A stretch of 21,645 bases of DNA from a virus, in IMG/VR virus record IMGVR_UViG_3300030419_003589, positions 100,787-122,431 of that record; one strand, given 5' to 3'. Positions 18,683 through 21,645 of this stretch are shown in pieces. The notes under the pieces were generated by a model, which had not been told where the DNA came from, did not search any database, and saw nothing but the letters and a program-made list of their open reading frames with translations. Both the position numbers and the translations under genes were made by a program. The first letter of the stretch is position 1, and each line of letters opens with the position of its first letter.

Positions 18683-19080
18683 GGCAAATGTTTTCCTTGA
18701 TAAAATTCAATAAACAATTTAATTGCCCTACCCCAGTCTGAAATAAAGAATGTATTATTTCCCACAGTGTAAAAGGTAAGGTAAAAAAATAAGCAAAGCT
18801 GAAACAAAAATACTGGCAGTATTACTACTCTATACTTAGTTTTTATCAGGCTCAACATAACAACGACCGCTATCATGGTTGTAATAGCCTTTGTTTGAAC
18901 AAGCCCAGCCACACCAGCCTTGCTTATAATCCAAGATGCCACAGGGTTTTGTTCAGTTCTAGGCAAATCCTCATAAAAAACCACGTTCATTACGTTGTCA
19001 TAAACCGAGATTAAACCAGATAAAAATACTAACGACGCTAAAAGTAAAAAACTACTGCTAATCTTTTTTAAGAAGCTCAT
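18679..19080 (-). CDS. Multi-pass membrane protein of unknown function
   Basis: A 133-residue protein with three or four membrane segments (about residues 8-26, 52-77, and 83-105). The region between the first two (YEDLPRTEQNPVASWIISKAGV) has an N-P-V-A-S-W element like that of small membrane proteins grouped as DUF5658, an uncertain match. A GGAG lies nine bases upstream of the ATG. It is followed by a 32-residue membrane frame. No function can be inferred. Confidence 0.68.
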   Translation of the reverse strand: MSFLKKISSSFLLLASLVFLSGLISVYDNVMNVVFYEDLPRTEQNPVASWIISKAGVAGLVQTKAITTMIAVVVMLSLIKTKYRVVILPVFLFQLCLFFYLTFYTVGNNTFFISDWGRAIKLFIEFYQGKHLP

Positions 19081-19141
19081 GTGTCACAACTCCATGCAAG
19101 GTTATTTTCTGGAGTCCTACGCTTTCCATTTTCTCACATGA

Positions 19142-19303
19142 TTATACACTTGAATCCTCTTTTTCCCAATCAAATTCAGTGTTGATTTTATCTTCACTGA
19201 TAGTCTCTAGGTATAGTTCGCTGACGTAATTATAAGGGTTGTAATCTTCCCTAGCTCTCTCATTTATTTCGTCTTGGTAACGCTCAATCTCGATCTCGTT
19301 CAT
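19142..19303 (-). CDS. Small acidic protein
   Basis: A 53-residue, very acidic frame (MNEIEIERYQDEINERARED, then ELYLETISEDKI) rich in Glu, Asp and Tyr, probably helical. Its ATG overlaps the end of the preceding small gene by 20 bases, with GAGG close upstream. Its stop lies on a TATAAT sequence (19147-19142 region), which may be the -10 of a weak promoter for the 19080 gene. No family is recognised. Confidence 0.5.
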   Translation of the reverse strand: MNEIEIERYQDEINERAREDYNPYNYVSELYLETISEDKINTEFDWEKEDSSV

Positions 19304-19457
19304 CCTCAAGTTTCCTTAAACTAGCCCTTAGAGCGTGTATACTTTGTTCATACTGGTAAATTTCTGAGACAGACCAAGCGTTTTGAATTGCCTTTTCAAA
19401 ATACTCAATAGCCATCCAGACCTGTTCGATCTCCCATTCAACGTCTTTAGTCTTCAC
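19284..19457 (-). CDS. Small helical protein with GTG start
   Basis: A 57-residue frame starting at GTG with a very strong AAGGAGG site six bases upstream. The sequence is helical (VEWEIEQVWMAIEYFEKAI, then YEQSIHALRASLRKLE) with Trp and heptad hydrophobics, suggesting a small helical hairpin. It follows the RIIB-like gene's terminator directly. The ribosome site is the best support; function unknown. Confidence 0.55.
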   Translation of the reverse strand: MKTKDVEWEIEQVWMAIEYFEKAIQNAWSVSEIYQYEQSIHALRASLRKLEDERDRD

Positions 19458-19469
19458 TGTACAACCTCC

Positions 19470-19508
19470 TTAAAAGAAAAAGAGGGGGGCAGAGCGAATC
19501 ATACCCCC
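19470..19508 (-). terminator. Probable intrinsic terminator of the RIIB-like gene
   Basis: Minus strand: GGGGG (19508-19504) pairs with CCCCC (19489-19485) around a 14-base loop, followed by a T-rich tract (TCTTTTTCTTTT, 19483-19472). It lies about 20 bases after the RIIB-like stop. The stem is short but all G-C. Confidence 0.65.
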
Positions 19509-19527
19509 ACAGTCTAACCAACCACGA

Positions 19528-20364
19528 TTAGAAATCTACTCCTTGATCGTAATAATCTTCGCTGTAATCCTCTGAGTAATACTCATCATCCATGTACACT
19601 TCTTCTTCGAGTTGCTCACGGGCAACGCTAACCACAGTGTACTTGCTGACTCGCATCTTAGAGAATTTGCAGTCAGTAGGGACGCTAACGATGTCGGCGG
19701 GGTCAAACTTGACAAGCAAGACAACTCCACCGTGACCAGCCCAGTCATTTGCGTACTCGTAAGTACCCACATGCAGACCGGCGGCACATCCTTCATTGCA
19801 GTTGTCGCTGACCTTGCGACGATTCATACTGCACTCGTCACCGACGTTGTTACGGAATGAGTTACCAGTGTACTTGTCAACGTGGTCGCCTTCCGTAAGA
19901 GGACGACCGTTCTTGTCTTTACGATCTTCGCCACTGTAGATGGAAACACCCTTGTAACCGATTAACATTCCGTCATCAGTAATTGGCAGTCCCTTGTGAC
20001 TACACCATGTGTAGGACTCTTGTACAGCACGATTGCTGACGTTCTGATAGAGTCGGTCTAGGTAGGCAAGCATAGGCTTATGATCCCAGCCGTTCTTAAT
20101 CATATTTAAGATACGTTCAGTAGGCTGATTAGCTACCTGCTCGTCCTCGTAGTAGAGGAAACCATCTCGAAACTCAAAGTTTCCCTCTGACCAGTCCTCA
20201 ATAACTGTACCCCTGCTAACGAGATTCACAAACTCATCTGCATCACCAGCCATGACGCACTCACATAACCCATTATATTCTGGGTGAGTATGGTCAAACT
20301 GAAATGGCTGACCTCCAAGCACGACCGTCCAGTGATTGTCATTTGATTTGATGTGACTAAGCAT
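19528..20364 (-). CDS. rIIB: RIIB-like phage protein
   Basis: A 278-residue protein. The core (about residues 90-245) matches the RIIB-like family of many phages. It has NGWDHKPMLAYLDRLYQNVSNRAV, the LPITDDGMLIGYKGV segment, DKYTGNSFRNNVG with RRKVSDNCNEGCAAGLHVGTYEYA, and VVLLVKFDPADIVSVPTD with KMRVSKYTVV. T4 RIIB is known for membrane-associated exclusion and lysis-timing phenotypes; the biochemical activity is unknown. The last 20 residues are an acidic, Tyr-rich repeat (YYSEDYSEDYYD). The length is shorter than T4 RIIB (about 312). It has its own promoter (20442-20415) and a probable terminator. Confidence 0.8.
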   Translation of the reverse strand: MLSHIKSNDNHWTVVLGGQPFQFDHTHPEYNGLCECVMAGDADEFVNLVSRGTVIEDWSEGNFEFRDGFLYYEDEQVANQPTERILNMIKNGWDHKPMLAYLDRLYQNVSNRAVQESYTWCSHKGLPITDDGMLIGYKGVSIYSGEDRKDKNGRPLTEGDHVDKYTGNSFRNNVGDECSMNRRKVSDNCNEGCAAGLHVGTYEYANDWAGHGGVVLLVKFDPADIVSVPTDCKFSKMRVSKYTVVSVAREQLEEEVYMDDEYYSEDYSEDYYDQGVDF

Positions 20365-20414
20365 AGTTCTTTTCCTTTGCTAAATTAAAAGTGATTGGTT
20401 ACTCGGTGCTTCCT

Positions 20415-20442
20415 ATTATATCCTAATTATCGTCATTGTCAA
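20415..20442 (-). promoter_or_regulatory. Sigma70-type promoter of the RIIB-like gene
   Basis: Minus strand: -35 TTGACA (20442-20437), 16-base spacer containing TGACGATAATTAG, -10 TATAAT (20420-20415). The -35 overlaps the TGA stop of the previous gene. The start of transcription would be near 20408, with a 43-base leader. Confidence 0.9.
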
Positions 20443-20882
20443 GAGGTAACTTTAATTTTTTTGTGATATTCTTCAAGTTTTTTTGTGTGACATGGATTTC
20501 GTCTGTTTCTGTCTATTCCTCCATTGTCGCCTTCATCGTAAACGTATTCTACTTCCTCGCCCTTTTTGACATCAAACCATTCAGTGTATACAGGATTGTC
20601 TGACCGTCTAATCCCACCGTCACACCAATCTGATATATCGACAGTTTGACCGTAGAAGTCAACTGGTGTAATACTTACAGCGTGTTCTTTATTTAGCAAC
20701 TTACTTTGACCATCCAAACAGATGACATCAATAAACTCGCCATCCATGTCCATGTCAGTAACATACTCGTACCATTTACTGCCACCCATGCCGCCGCCAC
20801 ATGACATCAGAATCCTATGGCCTCCTTCTATCTTGTGAGTGTCTAGTCTCTTTGTTGGATGTAAATTAAATCCTATCTTCAT
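20439..20882 (-). CDS. Protein of unknown function
   Basis: A 147-residue acidic protein. The ATG at 20882 (AGGAG seven bases upstream) is preferred over a longer frame to 20945. It is Gly- and Asp-rich, with a GGGMGGSKWYEYVTDMDMDGEFIDVI stretch (key part: GGGMGGSKWYEYV), then IDISDWCDGG-like turns and a basic C-terminal helix (KKLEEYHKKIKV). It looks beta-rich and soluble. No family is recognised. It is transcribed from the promoter at 21057-21030 and its stop is built into the next promoter's -35. Confidence 0.62.
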   Translation of the reverse strand: MKIGFNLHPTKRLDTHKIEGGHRILMSCGGGMGGSKWYEYVTDMDMDGEFIDVICLDGQSKLLNKEHAVSITPVDFYGQTVDISDWCDGGIRRSDNPVYTEWFDVKKGEEVEYVYDEGDNGGIDRNRRNPCHTKKLEEYHKKIKVTS

Positions 20883-20883
20883 T

Positions 20884-20961
20884 CTAATTCTCCTGTGGTT
20901 GGTTTTGAAAAAAAACTGGCTTATCCGACTTACGCAACTCCTCAAAGGGATGGTATATCAT
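20884..20961 (-). CDS. Possible 25-residue leader peptide
   Basis: A 25-codon frame (MIYHPFEELRKSDKP, then VFFQNQPQEN) that ends one base before the next gene's ATG, in the leader from the promoter at 21057-21030. The tight coupling is suggestive, but the ribosome site is poor and there is no family match. It may be a chance frame. Confidence 0.25.
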   Translation of the reverse strand: MIYHPFEELRKSDKPVFFQNQPQEN

Positions 20962-21029
20962 GTTGCTCGGTTACGGTTTTGGATCACACCGTCACTTGTG
21001 ACCTCGCCAGTAATTTGAAACTTTCTTTC

Positions 21030-21057
21030 ATTATACCCTATCTATCGTCAATGTCAA
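21030..21057 (-). promoter_or_regulatory. Sigma70-type promoter with CGATA spacer motif
   Basis: Minus strand: -35 TTGACA (21057-21052), 16-base spacer containing TGACGATAGATAG, -10 TATAAT (21035-21030). The -35 overlaps the TGA stop of the tiny gene upstream. It drives the 20882 gene after a leader of about 140 bases. Confidence 0.9.
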
Positions 21058-21197
21058 GAGGGGTCTTTAATCTTTTTTTGATTTTTTCCTTTTTTTCCAA
21101 ATAACTTTCCATAGCTAAGTATTATCGGTGCGGCACATGCCGAACATATAGCTAATGCTTGTGCTATGCTAAAGAAACATTGTCCACATGCTATCAT
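21054..21197 (-). CDS. Tiny Cys-rich membrane protein (47 residues)
   Basis: A 47-residue frame whose ATG overlaps the upstream stop (ATGA), with GGAG eight bases before it. It has two C-x-x-C pairs (CGQC at 4-7, CSAC at 18-21) around an Ala/Ile-rich hydrophobic segment (residues 8-29), then a strongly basic tail (KLFGKKGKNQKKIK). This is a small membrane protein that might bind a metal through the two pairs. Function unknown; similar short C-x-x-C membrane proteins occur in phages. Confidence 0.55.
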   Translation of the reverse strand: MIACGQCFFSIAQALAICSACAAPIILSYGKLFGKKGKNQKKIKDPS

Positions 21198-21457
21198 TCG
21201 ATAGGCTCCAATTTGTTTTGCATTTCTTCTGAATATGTGGTCTTACGATACTCCATTAAGACATCGACTGCTTGTACTAATTCATCATGCAAGTCTATAG
21301 CCTCAGATAAACTGTAAACATTATTTGTTATTGTTATCTCAGGGGTTTCATCGACCACCTGAATGGTTATATAATCGCTATTGTACACATCAGTGATGAT
21401 ACTTTCCCGTACTTCACCTTCATTAAAAAGAAGCTGTTGTTTTTTACTCACGTTCAT
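21194..21457 (-). CDS. Small acidic protein of unknown function
   Basis: An 87-residue acidic protein from the ATG at 21457, with GGGAG four bases upstream. A longer frame to 21511 would cover the previous gene. The middle is beta-rich (SDYITIQVVDETPEITITNNVY), followed by a long helix (LSEAIDLHDELVQAVDVLMEYRK). No family is recognised. It overlaps the partial gene upstream by 14 bases and the tiny gene downstream by four. Confidence 0.62.
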   Translation of the reverse strand: MNVSKKQQLLFNEGEVRESIITDVYNSDYITIQVVDETPEITITNNVYSLSEAIDLHDELVQAVDVLMEYRKTTYSEEMQNKLEPIE

Positions 21458-21645
21458 AGTTCTCCCAATCTTCATCATAAACACCAGTCTCGCCATCAAA
21501 GATGTTCTCAAAAACTACTGATACATCATTATCTAAAATTCGATCAATAAATTTTGCCTTAGCCTGCTCGATAAGAGTTTCTGGATCAGTTCCAATGGGA
21601 GCATTAACAGCAACACAACTATCAAGAGTAAAATCATATGATATT
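21444..21645 (-). CDS. Partial gene, 3' end only
   Basis: The last 66 codons of a gene that begins beyond the window edge. The visible part reads YDFTLDSCVAVNAPIGTD, PETLIEQAKAKFIDRI, then an acidic end (FENIFDGETGVYDEDWENYE). The strand, helix (E-x-L-I-x-x-A-K-A-K-F), strand order is common in small unknown phage proteins. It overlaps the next start by 14 bases. Function unknown. Confidence 0.6.
   Translation of the reverse strand, partial: ISYDFTLDSCVAVNAPIGTDPETLIEQAKAKFIDRILDNDVSVVFENIFDGETGVYDEDWENYERE

Noticed and set aside
19081-19141. A 23-codon frame before the 19080 membrane gene
   Set aside because: It overlaps the start of that gene and lacks a ribosome site, so the stretch is better read as a leader, perhaps with a TATAAT box at its upstream end.
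1-21645. CRISPR array, insertion sequence, integrase or attachment site
   Set aside because: No regularly spaced direct repeats, no transposase or integrase genes, and no tRNA-end duplications were seen.

Overview
The window reads as an accessory and late-gene stretch of a tailed double-stranded DNA phage genome, or a prophage-like contig. Every supported gene lies on the minus strand. Genes are packed with ATGA/TAATG-type overlaps, many are under 80 codons, and very little is intergenic. Phage-type products include an RIIB-like protein, a sigma-like factor, an Hsp20 chaperone, a small SSB, a deoxycytidylate deaminase, a papain-like peptidase next to a holin-like membrane protein, and a T4-late-type TATAAATA box. 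The host cannot be fixed from this sequence. A T4-like phage of aquatic bacteria, possibly cyanobacteria, is a reasonable inference from the Hsp20, the late-promoter box and the layout of the tmRNA, but it is not proven.

Layout in transcription order (high to low coordinates). 21645-18100: small unknown genes, the RIIB-like gene, small membrane and secreted proteins, two near-consensus sigma70-type promoters and two intrinsic terminators. 17941-16226: a stable-RNA operon with its own promoter, holding tRNA-Glu(CUC), a secreted Cys-containing protein, a circularly permuted (two-piece) tmRNA gene, a tRNA with a UAU anticodon, two small genes, tRNA(CAU), tRNA-Arg(UCU) and a DUF6356-like membrane protein. 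16225-15901: a gene-free region rich in inverted repeats. 15851-10789: a conserved phage protein, a HAD phosphatase, an M19-type dipeptidase, a chain of tiny (mostly membrane) proteins and a eukaryote-type phosphomannomutase homologue. 10799-7266: a candidate PD-(D/E)XK nuclease, a zinc-ribbon/ManC-type cupin, an HxGH nucleotidyltransferase, a staphylococcal-nuclease homologue, small unknowns and the deaminase. 7212-5528: coiled-coil and unknown proteins, SSB, a roughly 270-nt candidate structured RNA ending in a terminator, and Hsp20. 5498-1: a membrane protein with a RuvA-C/UBA-like tail, a GT4 glycosyltransferase, the sigma-like factor, a likely abundant virion protein with its own terminator, a PAS-like membrane protein, the holin-like protein and the C1 peptidase.

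How the parts may work together (inference): the phosphomannomutase homologue, the mannose-6-phosphate-isomerase-type cupin, the nucleotidyltransferase and the GT4 enzyme could supply and transfer an activated sugar for virion or host-surface glycosylation. The tRNAs and the tmRNA would support phage translation, with the tmRNA rescuing stalled ribosomes. The strongest unusual find is the permuted tmRNA gene. It has a complete tag frame (AKNLINFSSVEENFALAA), matching acceptor strands and a tmRNA-type TTCGAC motif. Next come the structured RNA upstream of hsp20 and a promoter family with a shared spacer motif.
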